From DASXVU01 sp963732855 (GTDB taxonomy: Archaea > Thermoplasmatota > Thermoplasmata > Methanomassiliicoccales > UBA472), in contig CAVTBB010000003.1 in the NCBI GenBank assembly GCA_963732855.1, positions 62,001 through 126,000 of the forward strand: a stretch of 64,000 nt of DNA, in the 5' to 3' direction. How positions within the stretch are numbered: position 1 is the stretch's first letter; the number at the start of each line of letters is the position of its first letter. Made by a program: the position numbers and the translations under genes. Positions 44,119-52,684 of the stretch are shown piece after piece. The notes under the pieces were generated by a model, which was given only the letters and a program-made list of their open reading frames with translations, made no database searches and was not told the origin of the DNA.

Positions 44119-44850
44119 ATGTCTGACCAGGAGTCCTTTTCCAGAGGTTATATCAAGGGTTATGAGGAAGGTCTTCATGATGCGCTAGAGGAGCTCATCT
44201 CCATCACCATGAAGCGCAGTTACACGACCACCGAGATCCAGCTCCTGGCAAAGAACCAGCGCCTTACCATCGAGGACAAGGTGAACGGCAAGAAGCGAAA
44301 GATACTGAGGGAAACGGGCATAGACCTCAGCGATAACAGCTCGAAGCACGAGCTACAGATGGCCTTCGAACCGCAAAGGACCTATCTGATCAAGGAGAAG
44401 GAAAGGCCGGAACAGGCGTTCAAGGTATTCTCATCATTGGTGAAAATGGGCATGACTGGCCTGTGCATCTCCCGACTCCCGCCGGAAGTGGCCCAGAGGC
44501 GTTTCGGTGACAAGTGCACCATCGTTTGGCTCACCAAGTCCGACCCGCCCGCGGCCGACGTCGATCCAGAGCAGAAGTGGAGGGAGCACTACATCTCCCC
44601 GACCGACCTGTCGAAGGTGCAAAGCGCCATCAAGGTCTTCCTGACGGCCAACAAGGAGAAGTCGACCGTTATCCTGCTCGAAGGCGTGAACATGATGGTC
44701 ACGAACAACGATTTCCGGGGATTCCTGAAGATGGTCCAGAAGCTGAAGGACGAGGTCTATTCGGCCCGATCGATCCTGCTAATACCGATCGAACCGTCCA
44801 CCATGGAACCGCTGGAGTTCAAGCTGCTCCACAGCGAATTAGAACCCTGA
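44119..44850 (+). CDS. DUF835-domain protein
   Basis: 243 residues. The N-terminal part (1-75) is charged and helical. The C-terminal part (about 90-240) matches DUF835: YLIKEKERPEQAFKVFSSLV, GLCISRLPPE, IVWLTK, then VILLEGVNMMVTNNDFRGFLK and ILLIPIEPSTMEP. DUF835 proteins of Thermoplasmata and Thermococci are often fused to PAS or kinase domains; here it is stand-alone. The frame is open to 43915, but GATTAAATC at 44081-44089 fits a leaderless start at 44119. Confidence 0.8.
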   Translation: MSDQESFSRGYIKGYEEGLHDALEELISITMKRSYTTTEIQLLAKNQRLTIEDKVNGKKRKILRETGIDLSDNSSKHELQMAFEPQRTYLIKEKERPEQAFKVFSSLVKMGMTGLCISRLPPEVAQRRFGDKCTIVWLTKSDPPAADVDPEQKWREHYISPTDLSKVQSAIKVFLTANKEKSTVILLEGVNMMVTNNDFRGFLKMVQKLKDEVYSARSILLIPIEPSTMEPLEFKLLHSELEP

Positions 44851-45059
44851 AAGAATGCTGGGCCTGGCAGCACTCCAGAACTGCATCACTTTGGCTGTAT
44901 ATACAAGCCCACTTACTGCAGTCCCTTGATCCAAAATGGGGTTTTCAAGCGCTAATGCACCTGTATATAACGATCTGCCCCTTCTGCTATCCATCTTGAT
45001 CCATGATTCGTTCAAAAAAGAAAGATAGGTCCAGTGAACCTTTCATTGCTCACCTTGAT

Positions 45060-46133
45060 TCAATAGATGATCAGCGTTCCCATCGCAAATACCCTCTCTG
45101 TCTGGGGTTCGATTAGGAACAGACTGACAGAACGTCCAGCAGGCTGATACGCGTTCTTGCCGGTCGCATTGTTGATCGGTCCGAGCATGAAGACGTCGCC
45201 CGCCGACAGATATCCAGATGTTCCAAAGTCATCGATCGTAAGGTCGTAGCTGTTGGCGGTCCCGGAAATCGGTATGGTCACCTTAAGGGATAGCGGGATG
45301 GCGATGGCGATGCTCGACTGTCCCCCGATCGCCATCTGGACCTCGCAATCAGTGAACCTCACCGACGACAAGGAGATCGTGTCCAGGGTGAAGCTCCAAA
45401 ATCCGGAGCTGTTCGTTCCTGTGAAAGAGCCGGTCAGAACTCTGGCTGTGTTAACACTTTCAAAGAGTGGCAGGGAGGAGAAATCAATGCCTTTGTCGCC
45501 CATCGAACGGTCTTCTGCCCAATCATCAGTGGAATAGCTTAGGATGTCGTAATACCATTTTCCATCCACCATGGAGAACAGCAGATATGCGGTTACGGAA
45601 ACGGAGGTCTTGGTCTCCTTTGTGGTGGCCTTTACGAATTGTGATTCCTGTATGGTAAAGCCGAACGCATTCCGCAGAACGGTCGTGAAATTCGTCACGT
45701 CTAGTTGGATGTCTGCCGGGGTATTCGACATCGAAATGTCTTCCATGCTGATGACCGTGAAGTTATCTATGGCCATGTTCCCCCATTGAGCGGCAATATT
45801 CTCAATATACCTTGACCGGTTCGCTGTATCGAAATGCAGTATCATGTTGTCTACCAGCTTGTTGGCATCATGTTCTTTCGCTCCATCAAAATAGTTTGTC
45901 AACGCCGCTTGCGGTGTCAATTGGTCTGCCTTTGGAAGAAAGACCAGCACGGCGGCCAGCATAACGGCAACCACGACCACGACCGCAACTATGGCGATGA
46001 AAAGCGTTTTTCTGCTCCTGGGCCCAGGGGCAGGCGGCCGGTTGAGGGGCGCTATTTGAACGGCCAATTGTGCCCCACATTTTCCACAGAAACTTCCACC
46101 TGGATTGTCAAATCCACATCTCGGACAGATCAT
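45060..46133 (-). CDS. Zinc-ribbon membrane-anchored extracellular protein
   Basis: 357 residues: a cytoplasmic zinc ribbon (MICPRCGFDN...CGKC), a Pro/Arg-rich linker, one membrane helix (about residues 43-66), then a long outside domain (290 residues) rich in Thr, Ser, Asn and beta-strand patterns. It resembles the many zinc-ribbon anchored surface proteins of Thermoplasmata with a NTF2-like or unknown outside domain (NYFDGAKEHDANKLVD). The ATG at 46133 follows GGGAG. Function is unknown. Confidence 0.7.
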   Translation of the reverse strand: MICPRCGFDNPGGSFCGKCGAQLAVQIAPLNRPPAPGPRSRKTLFIAIVAVVVVVAVMLAAVLVFLPKADQLTPQAALTNYFDGAKEHDANKLVDNMILHFDTANRSRYIENIAAQWGNMAIDNFTVISMEDISMSNTPADIQLDVTNFTTVLRNAFGFTIQESQFVKATTKETKTSVSVTAYLLFSMVDGKWYYDILSYSTDDWAEDRSMGDKGIDFSSLPLFESVNTARVLTGSFTGTNSSGFWSFTLDTISLSSVRFTDCEVQMAIGGQSSIAIAIPLSLKVTIPISGTANSYDLTIDDFGTSGYLSAGDVFMLGPINNATGKNAYQPAGRSVSLFLIEPQTERVFAMGTLIIY

Positions 46134-46369
46134 TCTCTCAACTCCCGGAAATAGATGAAAGAGTAGCATATTTGAGCATATCCAAACCTTGCCAAATCCA
46201 TTAAGATGGCCGATATCAACAAAGCAGAGGATCGACCCTTTATTATGGAGATATGATACCGGCCAGGTTCCTCATTTAGGGTTGATGGCTGATCGGGTTC
46301 GGCAGCATCAGTTCATAAGTGGGCGAGAAAGCATTATCTCGTTCGGTCTGGAATCATCATGCCGATCAC

Positions 46370-48082
46370 ATGCTCAATGAGAAGGTAGCCTCCATCCTCT
46401 ATGAGATAGCGGATTTGCTTGAACTGAAGGGAGGCGAACCGTTCAAGCCCCGCGCCTACCGGAACGCCGCCCATAGCATCGAGGAGATGAGGGAGGATAT
46501 CGAGGTTGTTCATAAACAGGGAAAGGTGCACGACATACCGGGTGTGGGGGATGCCATAGCCAAGAAGGTCGCCGAGATCATCGAGACCGGAGAGCTGGGA
46601 TACCTGAAGGACCTGCGGAACGAGTTCCCTCCCGGGCTCATCCAGCTCATGGACGTGCCGGAGATCGGCCCGAAGACGACGCTACTGCTGTATAAGCAGC
46701 TCAAGATCACCAACCTGCAGGAACTGAAGACAGCCGTGGAACAGCACCGAATCCGGCGTCTGAAGGGATTCGGCCAGAAGACCGAGGAGAACATACTCAA
46801 CGGGATCCGGTTGGTCGAGTCGTCCAAGGGCAGGATGCTTCTAAGCAACGCCTATCAGGCCGGCAAGATGATGGCCGATTTCCTTCTTGCCCAAGGCGTC
46901 GAGCATGTAAGCCTGGCCGGTTCGCTCCGGCGCATGAAGGAGACGATCGGGGACATCGACGTGCTGGCAGGAAGCGACGAACCGGACCGGGTAATGTACC
47001 AGTTCGTCCACGGTCCGGAGGTGAAAGAGATCATCGGCCAGGGCCAGACGAAAGCCTCCGTCCGCCTGAAGGACGACCTCCAGGTCGATCTTCTGGTCGT
47101 CCCGGACAAAAGCTTCGGCGCTGCCCTGCAATACTTCACCGGCAGCAAGGAGCACAACATAAAGCTGCGTTCCCTGGCCATCGACCAGGGATACAAGCTG
47201 AACGAGTTCGGGCTGTTCAGGAAGGACACCGAGGAGATGGTCGCCGGCCACACCGAGGAGGAGATATACCGGACGCTGGGCGTGGACATCATGCCCCCGG
47301 AGATGCGCGAGGACCGCGGCGAGATCGAGGCCGGCCTGGCGCACAAGATACCCCGGATTGTCGAGCTAGCTGACATCAAGGGCGATTTCCACGTCCACAC
47401 CGACATGAGCGACGGGAACACCACCATGGAGGCGATGGCCGAGGCGGCCCGCCTGAAAGGTTACCAGTATGTCGCCATCACCGACCATTCCGAGTCGCTC
47501 ACCATCGCCAACGGGCTTTCGGTCGAGCGGCTCCGGCAGAACATCGAAGAGGCGAGAAGGTTATCGGATAAGATGGCCCCATTCCGTGTTCTGATCGGTA
47601 CCGAGGTGGAGATCGATGAGAACGGCAAGCTCGATTACTCGAACGAAGTGCTTGGTGAGCTGGACCTGGTGGTCGGCGCGGTGCACTCAAGATTCAAGAT
47701 GTCCGAGATGGAGATGACCAACCGGATCATATCCGCCATGTCGAACGATAACCTGACCATCCTGGCACACCCGACCGGAAGGAGGATCGGGCAGAGGGAG
47801 CAGTATGAGGTGAACGTCGACCTGGTCATGGAGGCGGCCAAGGAGAAGGACGTCCTGCTCGAGGTGAACGCTTTCCCGGAACGCCTGGACCTGAATGATA
47901 TGAACTGCCGTAAGGCGAGGGAGAAAGGTCTCAGCTTGGTGATCGGTACCGACTCTCACAGTATCAAGCACCTGGACTACATGATCTTCGGAGTGGCCAT
48001 GGCCAGGAGGGGCTGGCTCGGTCCGGAGAGCATCGTCAACACGCAGCCGCTAGACGTTCTGGAAAAGACCCTCGATATTTGA
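46370..48082 (+). CDS. polX: DNA polymerase X family protein (PolX with PHP domain)
   Basis: 570 residues, the normal PolX length. Helix-hairpin-helix DNA-binding repeats (IPGVGDAIAKKVAE, VPEIGPKTTLLL, LKGFGQKTEENIL) lead into the nucleotidyl transferase (GSLRRMKETIGDIDVL with the first two Asp, then VDLLVV). A PHP phosphoesterase domain follows (GDFHVHTDMSDGN, ITDHSESL, GTEVEID, AHPTGR, VIGTDSHS). It fills gaps and trims ends in base-excision repair. The ATG at 46370 is chosen because it gives the standard N terminus. Confidence 0.93.
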   Translation: MLNEKVASILYEIADLLELKGGEPFKPRAYRNAAHSIEEMREDIEVVHKQGKVHDIPGVGDAIAKKVAEIIETGELGYLKDLRNEFPPGLIQLMDVPEIGPKTTLLLYKQLKITNLQELKTAVEQHRIRRLKGFGQKTEENILNGIRLVESSKGRMLLSNAYQAGKMMADFLLAQGVEHVSLAGSLRRMKETIGDIDVLAGSDEPDRVMYQFVHGPEVKEIIGQGQTKASVRLKDDLQVDLLVVPDKSFGAALQYFTGSKEHNIKLRSLAIDQGYKLNEFGLFRKDTEEMVAGHTEEEIYRTLGVDIMPPEMREDRGEIEAGLAHKIPRIVELADIKGDFHVHTDMSDGNTTMEAMAEAARLKGYQYVAITDHSESLTIANGLSVERLRQNIEEARRLSDKMAPFRVLIGTEVEIDENGKLDYSNEVLGELDLVVGAVHSRFKMSEMEMTNRIISAMSNDNLTILAHPTGRRIGQREQYEVNVDLVMEAAKEKDVLLEVNAFPERLDLNDMNCRKAREKGLSLVIGTDSHSIKHLDYMIFGVAMARRGWLGPESIVNTQPLDVLEKTLDI

Positions 48083-48125
48083 ACCGGGAACGCTGAGGCT
48101 CATCCAGGTCGCACTCACGGGCAAC

Positions 48126-48134
48126 CTTTATGTC
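48126..48134 (+). promoter_or_regulatory. TATA-like box of the AMP-pathway operon
   Basis: CTTTATGTC about 30 nt before the ATG at 48160, with no ribosome site between. This suggests a leaderless transcript starting the three-gene operon. Confidence 0.4.
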
Positions 48135-48159
48135 TGGAGAGTAGGTATTACGTCGCACG

Positions 48160-49086
48160 ATGACGGCCAAGGACGTTGCCAATGCCATCAGGTTGATGGA
48201 GATAAGGGGCGCGGCGGAGATCGCCAGAAGGTCAGCCGGCGCATTGAAGGAAGAGGCGCTGACCTACTCCGGGAAGGACCTCAAGGAGTTCAGGGGGTAT
48301 ATGGAGAGCTCGAAGGGTCTGCTGCTCGAATCCCGTCCGACCGCGGTCTCGCTCTGGAACGGGGTCCAGTCGGTGTTCAAGAAGACATCGGAGATCAACG
48401 ACCTTGAAGAATACCGGTCTACCCTGGTGCGGAACGCCGACGAGTTCGTGAACCGCTCTAATGAAGCGCTCAAGATCATAGGCCATCTGGGCGCGAACCG
48501 GATTCAGGACGGGGACCGGGTCCTGACGCATTGCAACAGCAAGGCCGCCCTGAGCGCGATAATAACCGCCTGGCAGGAAGGAAAGAAGATCGAGGCGGTG
48601 GTCACCGAATCGCGTCCCTGGAGGCAGGGTGTGCTCTCCGCCAACGACCTGGCGAAGGCGGGCGTGCCGACCACGATGATCATCGACTCGGCGGTCCGTT
48701 ACGCGATGAAAAATGCCGACGTCGTTTTTGTAGGGGCGGACACCATCTGCTCCAACGGGGCGTTGATCAACAAGATAGGGACGTCGCAGGTCGCGCTGGT
48801 GGCGCACGAGGCGCGCGTGCCGTTCATGGTATGCGCGGAGACTTTCAAGTTCTCGCCCCGGTCGATCTATGGCGAACTGGTCAAGATCGAGGAGCGGGAC
48901 GCGACCGAGATCGTAAAACCGGGAGAGGTCCCCGAATCGGTCAAGATATTCAACCCGGTCTTTGATGCCACGCCACCGGAATACATCGACTCCATCGTCA
49001 CCGAGGTGGGTGTCATCCCGCCCTTTGCCGCCTACGAGATAATCGTCAGGGAACTGGGACAGGAATTCGTATTCAACGAGCATTGA
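48160..49086 (+). CDS. Ribose-1,5-bisphosphate isomerase
   Basis: 308 residues of the eIF2B/MtnA-like family. The catalytic Cys125 (THCNSKAAL) and Asp194 (VGADTIC) are 69 residues apart, as in the Thermococcus enzyme. The GALINKIGTSQVALVAHE segment is characteristic. It converts ribose 1,5-bisphosphate to ribulose 1,5-bisphosphate, the RuBisCO substrate. The RuBisCO gene follows 29 nt later, confirming the role over an initiation-factor function. Confidence 0.95.
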   Translation: MTAKDVANAIRLMEIRGAAEIARRSAGALKEEALTYSGKDLKEFRGYMESSKGLLLESRPTAVSLWNGVQSVFKKTSEINDLEEYRSTLVRNADEFVNRSNEALKIIGHLGANRIQDGDRVLTHCNSKAALSAIITAWQEGKKIEAVVTESRPWRQGVLSANDLAKAGVPTTMIIDSAVRYAMKNADVVFVGADTICSNGALINKIGTSQVALVAHEARVPFMVCAETFKFSPRSIYGELVKIEERDATEIVKPGEVPESVKIFNPVFDATPPEYIDSIVTEVGVIPPFAAYEIIVRELGQEFVFNEH

Positions 49087-49115
49087 TCATATCGAGGATT
49101 TGTGGAGGAAAAGAA

Positions 49116-50360
49116 ATGGAATATTCCGAGAAATATCTGCATCTGGGCGAGAAGCTCGACCCGGAATCGCACGTGTTCTGCACTTACAAGGTAAAGACCG
49201 ACATGCCGATGAAGGAGGCCGCCGCGGCCATCGCCACCGAGCAGTCGACCGGGACCTGGACCACCATCAGCACGCTGAAGGAGGAGAACTTCGCCCGGCA
49301 CAGCGGCAAGGTGGTCGATATCAAGGGCAACGTCTGCGTTATAGCGTTCCCGACCGAGGACTTCAGCATTGATATCGGCGGCGTCCCGCAGATTTTGAGC
49401 GTGGTGGCTGGCAACCTGTTCGGCCTGGACGTGCTCACCGGTGTGCGCCTAGAGGACGTGGTCTATCCGGACGAGATCCTCAGACAGTTCAAGGGCCCGA
49501 AGTTCGGCATCGAAGGGCTCCGCAAGATTCTGAAAAGGCCAGAGAAGCCTCTGGTCGGCACCATCGTGAAGCCGAAGATCGGCCTCTCCCCCAGGGAAAC
49601 GGCCGATTACATCTATGAGGCCGGCATGGGCGGGCTCACCAACGGCAAGGACGATGAGACGTTGGTCAACCAGAAGTTCTGCCCCTTGGAGGACCGGGTG
49701 GTGGCGATCACGGAGGCGCTGGACCGGGTGAAGAAGGATTCCGGGCACGTCATGATCCACGCCATCAACATCTCCACCAGGGGCGATAAAATTCTGGAAG
49801 TGGCTGAGCGCGTGCAAGAGCTGGGTGCCTCCCAGCTGATGGTGGACGTTATCACCTGTGGGTTCGCGGCGGTCCAGGTACTGGCCGAGGACCCATCGAT
49901 CAAACTGCCCATACACGTCCACCGGACGATGCACGCGGCCATCACCAGGAACAAGGACCACGGCATCTCGATGAAAGTGTTCGCGGAGCTGGCCCGCATG
50001 TGCGGAGCCGACGCGTTGCACATCGGGACCTACGGCGTGGGAAAGATGACCGGGGAGTCGAAGGCGGACCTCGAGAACCAGCACGTCTGCGTCGGTCCCG
50101 AAATGCCGTATAAGAGGGTCATGCCCGTGGCGTCCGGCGGTGTCCAACCGGCCATGGTGCCGAAGATCATCGCTATCGCCGGAAACGACGTGCAGATCCA
50201 GGCGGGAGGCGGGGTCTCTGGCCATCCGCGGGGTGTCCGGGGCGGGGCCAAGGCCATGGTCCAGGCGGTCGAGGCAGGTTATCTCGGACTTACCGCCGAG
50301 CAGTATGCCAAGGACCACCTGGAACTGCGCGAGGCTCTGGAAAAGTGGGGGTCGGCATGA
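49116..50360 (+). CDS. rbcL: Ribulose-bisphosphate carboxylase, form III large subunit
   Basis: 414 residues. Active-site elements are the KPKIGLS lysines, the carbamylated Lys178 with Asp180/Glu181 (GKDDE), HVHRTMHAA, the loop-6 lysine in GVGKMTGE, the MPVASGGV serine/glycines and the phosphate site QAGGGVSGHPRG. It fixes CO2 onto ribulose 1,5-bisphosphate in AMP breakdown rather than in a Calvin cycle, because there is no phosphoribulokinase and no small subunit here. The canonical residue run before the Lys is changed (TNG). The ATG at 49116 is set by GGAGG 8 nt upstream. Confidence 0.96.
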   Translation: MEYSEKYLHLGEKLDPESHVFCTYKVKTDMPMKEAAAAIATEQSTGTWTTISTLKEENFARHSGKVVDIKGNVCVIAFPTEDFSIDIGGVPQILSVVAGNLFGLDVLTGVRLEDVVYPDEILRQFKGPKFGIEGLRKILKRPEKPLVGTIVKPKIGLSPRETADYIYEAGMGGLTNGKDDETLVNQKFCPLEDRVVAITEALDRVKKDSGHVMIHAINISTRGDKILEVAERVQELGASQLMVDVITCGFAAVQVLAEDPSIKLPIHVHRTMHAAITRNKDHGISMKVFAELARMCGADALHIGTYGVGKMTGESKADLENQHVCVGPEMPYKRVMPVASGGVQPAMVPKIIAIAGNDVQIQAGGGVSGHPRGVRGGAKAMVQAVEAGYLGLTAEQYAKDHLELREALEKWGSA

Positions 50361-51094
50361 AGCTCAAGGCTAAGTTCGTAAATCTGGACACCGGGGAGAT
50401 CACCGCCCTGCTTCACATCGATGACGCACAGGACATGGCACTCCGCGAGCAGGACCGGGTTAGGATCATACATGAGGGAAAAACGGTCATCGCCATCGTC
50501 AGCACGTCCGACACGGTCATCGACCGCGGTGAAGTTGGGTTGCTTGGAAGGGCGTTCAAGTTCATCGGACCTGAGCCGGGTGAGCTGATCGATGTCATAC
50601 CGGCCACCCGTCCGGAATCCGTCGACTATATCAAGAAGAAGATGGACGGAGCGGAGCTGAGCACCGACGAGATCAATGTCATCGTGAAAGATATAGCCAC
50701 GCGAACGCTGTCCAACATCGAGCTATCGGCATATGTCACATCGTTGAACATCAACGGCATGAACCTCCGGGAGACGGCCGACCTGACCAAGGCCATGGTC
50801 AACACCGGTGAGACCATAACCTTCGACAAGGGTCCGATCTTCGATTTTCATTCGATCGGAGGATGCCCGGGGAACAAGGTCACCTTGCTGATCGTGCCGA
50901 TCATAGCGGCCGGAGGCTTGCTCATCCCGAAGACATCGTCGAGGGCGATCAGTTCGGCAGCGGGAACATCGGACATCGTCGAGGTCTTCGCCAACGTGGA
51001 TTTCGACGCGGCCAGCCTGAAACGGATAACTCAGGAAGTGGGAGGCATCATGGCCTGGGGAGGGTCCCTGAACTTGGCACCAGCGGTGACGTGA
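50357..51094 (+). CDS. deoA: AMP phosphorylase, N-terminal part (frameshifted gene)
   Basis: About 245 residues starting in ATGA overlap with rbcL. The N-terminal beta domain is followed by the thymidine-phosphorylase-like helical domain with DFHSIGGCPGNKVTLL, LIPKTSSRAISSAAGTSDIVEV and GGIMAWGGSLNLAPA. It releases ribose 1,5-bisphosphate from AMP, CMP or UMP with phosphate. The frame ends at 51094 just after LNLAPA, where GCGGTGACGTG lacks one A compared with an expected GCGGATGACGTG (A-D-D-V). The coding sense continues at 51088. Confidence 0.88.
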   Translation: MKLKAKFVNLDTGEITALLHIDDAQDMALREQDRVRIIHEGKTVIAIVSTSDTVIDRGEVGLLGRAFKFIGPEPGELIDVIPATRPESVDYIKKKMDGAELSTDEINVIVKDIATRTLSNIELSAYVTSLNINGMNLRETADLTKAMVNTGETITFDKGPIFDFHSIGGCPGNKVTLLIVPIIAAGGLLIPKTSSRAISSAAGTSDIVEVFANVDFDAASLKRITQEVGGIMAWGGSLNLAPAVT

Positions 51095-51537
51095 TGATCA
51101 AAGCTGAATATCCGCTTGGCATCGACCCGCACGCACAACTCCTGGCATCGGTCATGTCAAAGAAGAAGGCGGTTGGAGCTGACTACCTGCTCATGGACAT
51201 CCCGATGGGTGAGGGCACCAAGGTCAAGACGATGGACGAGGCAAAGGCCTATGCCCACGACTTCATCGATCTGGGAGAGAAGCTGGGTATGAAGGTCGAG
51301 TGCGCGATCACCTACGGTGGACAGCCGGTCGGAAGGGCGATCGGTCCGGCCTTGGAGGCAATCGAGGCCATCTCAGTGCTGGAGGGTGCCAAGGCACCGA
51401 CAAGCGTCATTGAGAAGACGGTAAACCTGGCAGGCATGATCTTCGAAATGTCTGGAGTATATAATGGAGAAGAAAAGGCCAAGGACATACTATCGTCCGG
51501 TAAGGCCCTGAAGAAGTTCCAGGAGATCGTCGGGAGC
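51088..51537 (+). pseudogene. deoA: AMP phosphorylase, middle fragment
   Basis: 150 codons in the next frame, reading D-V-M-I-K-A-E-Y-P-L-G-I-D-P and on through DYLLMDIPMGEGTKV, ITYGGQPVGRAIGPALEA and LAGMIFEMSGV. These are standard phosphorylase core motifs. The frame itself is open to 51741, but beyond AGC at 51535-51537 the residues are no longer family-like; an extra C at 51538 shifts the frame again. Confidence 0.75.
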
Positions 51538-51538
51538 C

Positions 51539-51877
51539 CAAGGCGGCAATCCGGATATCAAATCAACGGACATCAAGGTGGGCGAGCACAGTGTGGATGT
51601 CCTCACGAAGAAGTCAGGATATGTCTCGCGGATCAAGAACAAGGAGCTGGTCAAGGTTGCCCGGGCGGCCGGGTCGCCGAGGGACAAGGGAGCGGGAGTG
51701 GTGCTCAGCAAGAAGGTTGGAAGCAAGGTCGACGCGGGTGAGACGATCATGACGATCTTTGCTGACAACGAGCAAAAGATGCAGGACGCGCTGGCGGTGG
51801 CAGTGAAGCTGGAGCCGATAATCATCGAGGGCATGGTCTTGGCCAGAATACCATCCTTTGTTAGGACGATACGCTGA
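51539..51877 (+). pseudogene. deoA: AMP phosphorylase, C-terminal fragment
   Basis: 113 codons: Q-G-G-N-P-D-I-K-S, then the C-terminal barrel-sandwich domain (KKSGYVSRIKNKELVKVARAAG, KGAGVVLSKKVG, AGETIMTIFADNE) and a terminal V-R-T-I-R. With the two one-base corrections the whole protein is about 506 residues, matching known AMP phosphorylases (about 503). No separate start signal is present. Confidence 0.75.
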
Positions 51878-51919
51878 AGGCGCAAACTCTTTCCCGGCCA
51901 CCGCTATGCGGTGCGCCTC

Positions 51920-52660
51920 TTATTCTTTCTGATATGTCCCAACAGCCTCGGTCAAGCTCATCTTTCCCCGGGCCACCTGCAATGCTAGTTCGGTCGATAT
52001 CGTCACCCGTCCACGGGATTCGATGCGGCTGAGACGTTTAATGTCCCGGACCTCACCGGGCGTTGGGCACACTTCCGGCTGGACCTCCAAGCGCTCGCCT
52101 GACGTGAAGGCGATCATGATGGCGGCGTCGATGTCTGGCGTCACAGTGTGCTTGGTGGTCATCGACTCGTCCACGATCTCGATCTCGTCAGCCAATGGCC
52201 AGACGGCGTTAATGATACGGTTTCGATTGGTTGGGTCGCCATGCCCGACACGGACCAACATAGTGTCGAAGTCCAGGTTCCTGGTCATCCGGGCGAGCGT
52301 TTCGGTTACGTCCTCGGGACAATAGACCAGCTCGGTGTCGATTATCCTGCCGTCACCGATCACCGCCATGCCTGGCGTTCTGCCCGGGTCGATACCTACC
52401 ACTATCTTGGTGAATCGCTTTCCGCGCAGCAGCGACCGGGCTGCCTTGAACGCGATGGTCGGATCACCATCGGACACAATGGTGCCGAAACGGACCCGGT
52501 CGCGCTCGGCATTGGAGGTTATGATCACACCCACATTATCTGGTATCGGATCGTTGAAGCCAAGTGAGATGAATGGTTCTTCCCTCTCTTTGAGCAACCG
52601 GACCATCAGGTGGAAGAAACGGAAATCCTCCGTGACCAGGCCGATTCTATCTTCATCCAC
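51920..52660 (-). CDS. RNase-H-fold (RuvC-like) protein
   Basis: 246 residues. A VVGIDPGRTPGMAVIGDG strand-loop-strand near residue 90 matches the first catalytic Asp motif of RuvC/YqgF-type RNase-H folds. EIEIVDES and PDIDAAIMIAF supply further acidic residues. A C-terminal helix-rich tail with SRIESRGRVTISTELALQVARG resembles a helix-turn-helix. The start is a GTG at 52660. A nuclease or resolvase-like function is inferred from the fold only. Confidence 0.7.
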   Translation of the reverse strand: MDEDRIGLVTEDFRFFHLMVRLLKEREEPFISLGFNDPIPDNVGVIITSNAERDRVRFGTIVSDGDPTIAFKAARSLLRGKRFTKIVVGIDPGRTPGMAVIGDGRIIDTELVYCPEDVTETLARMTRNLDFDTMLVRVGHGDPTNRNRIINAVWPLADEIEIVDESMTTKHTVTPDIDAAIMIAFTSGERLEVQPEVCPTPGEVRDIKRLSRIESRGRVTISTELALQVARGKMSLTEAVGTYQKE

Positions 52661-52684
52661 CCTAATTACGGTCGTAGAACCGAT

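Noticed and set aside
44851..45059. Possible small RNA with two TATATA-like boxes
   Set aside because: Only a 5-bp stem (44856-44872) and AT-rich words are visible; there is no recognisable RNA family fold.
50863..51087. Plus-strand frame before the second AMP phosphorylase fragment
   Set aside because: Its first 75 codons overlap the correct first frame and read as nonsense; family homology begins only at 51088.
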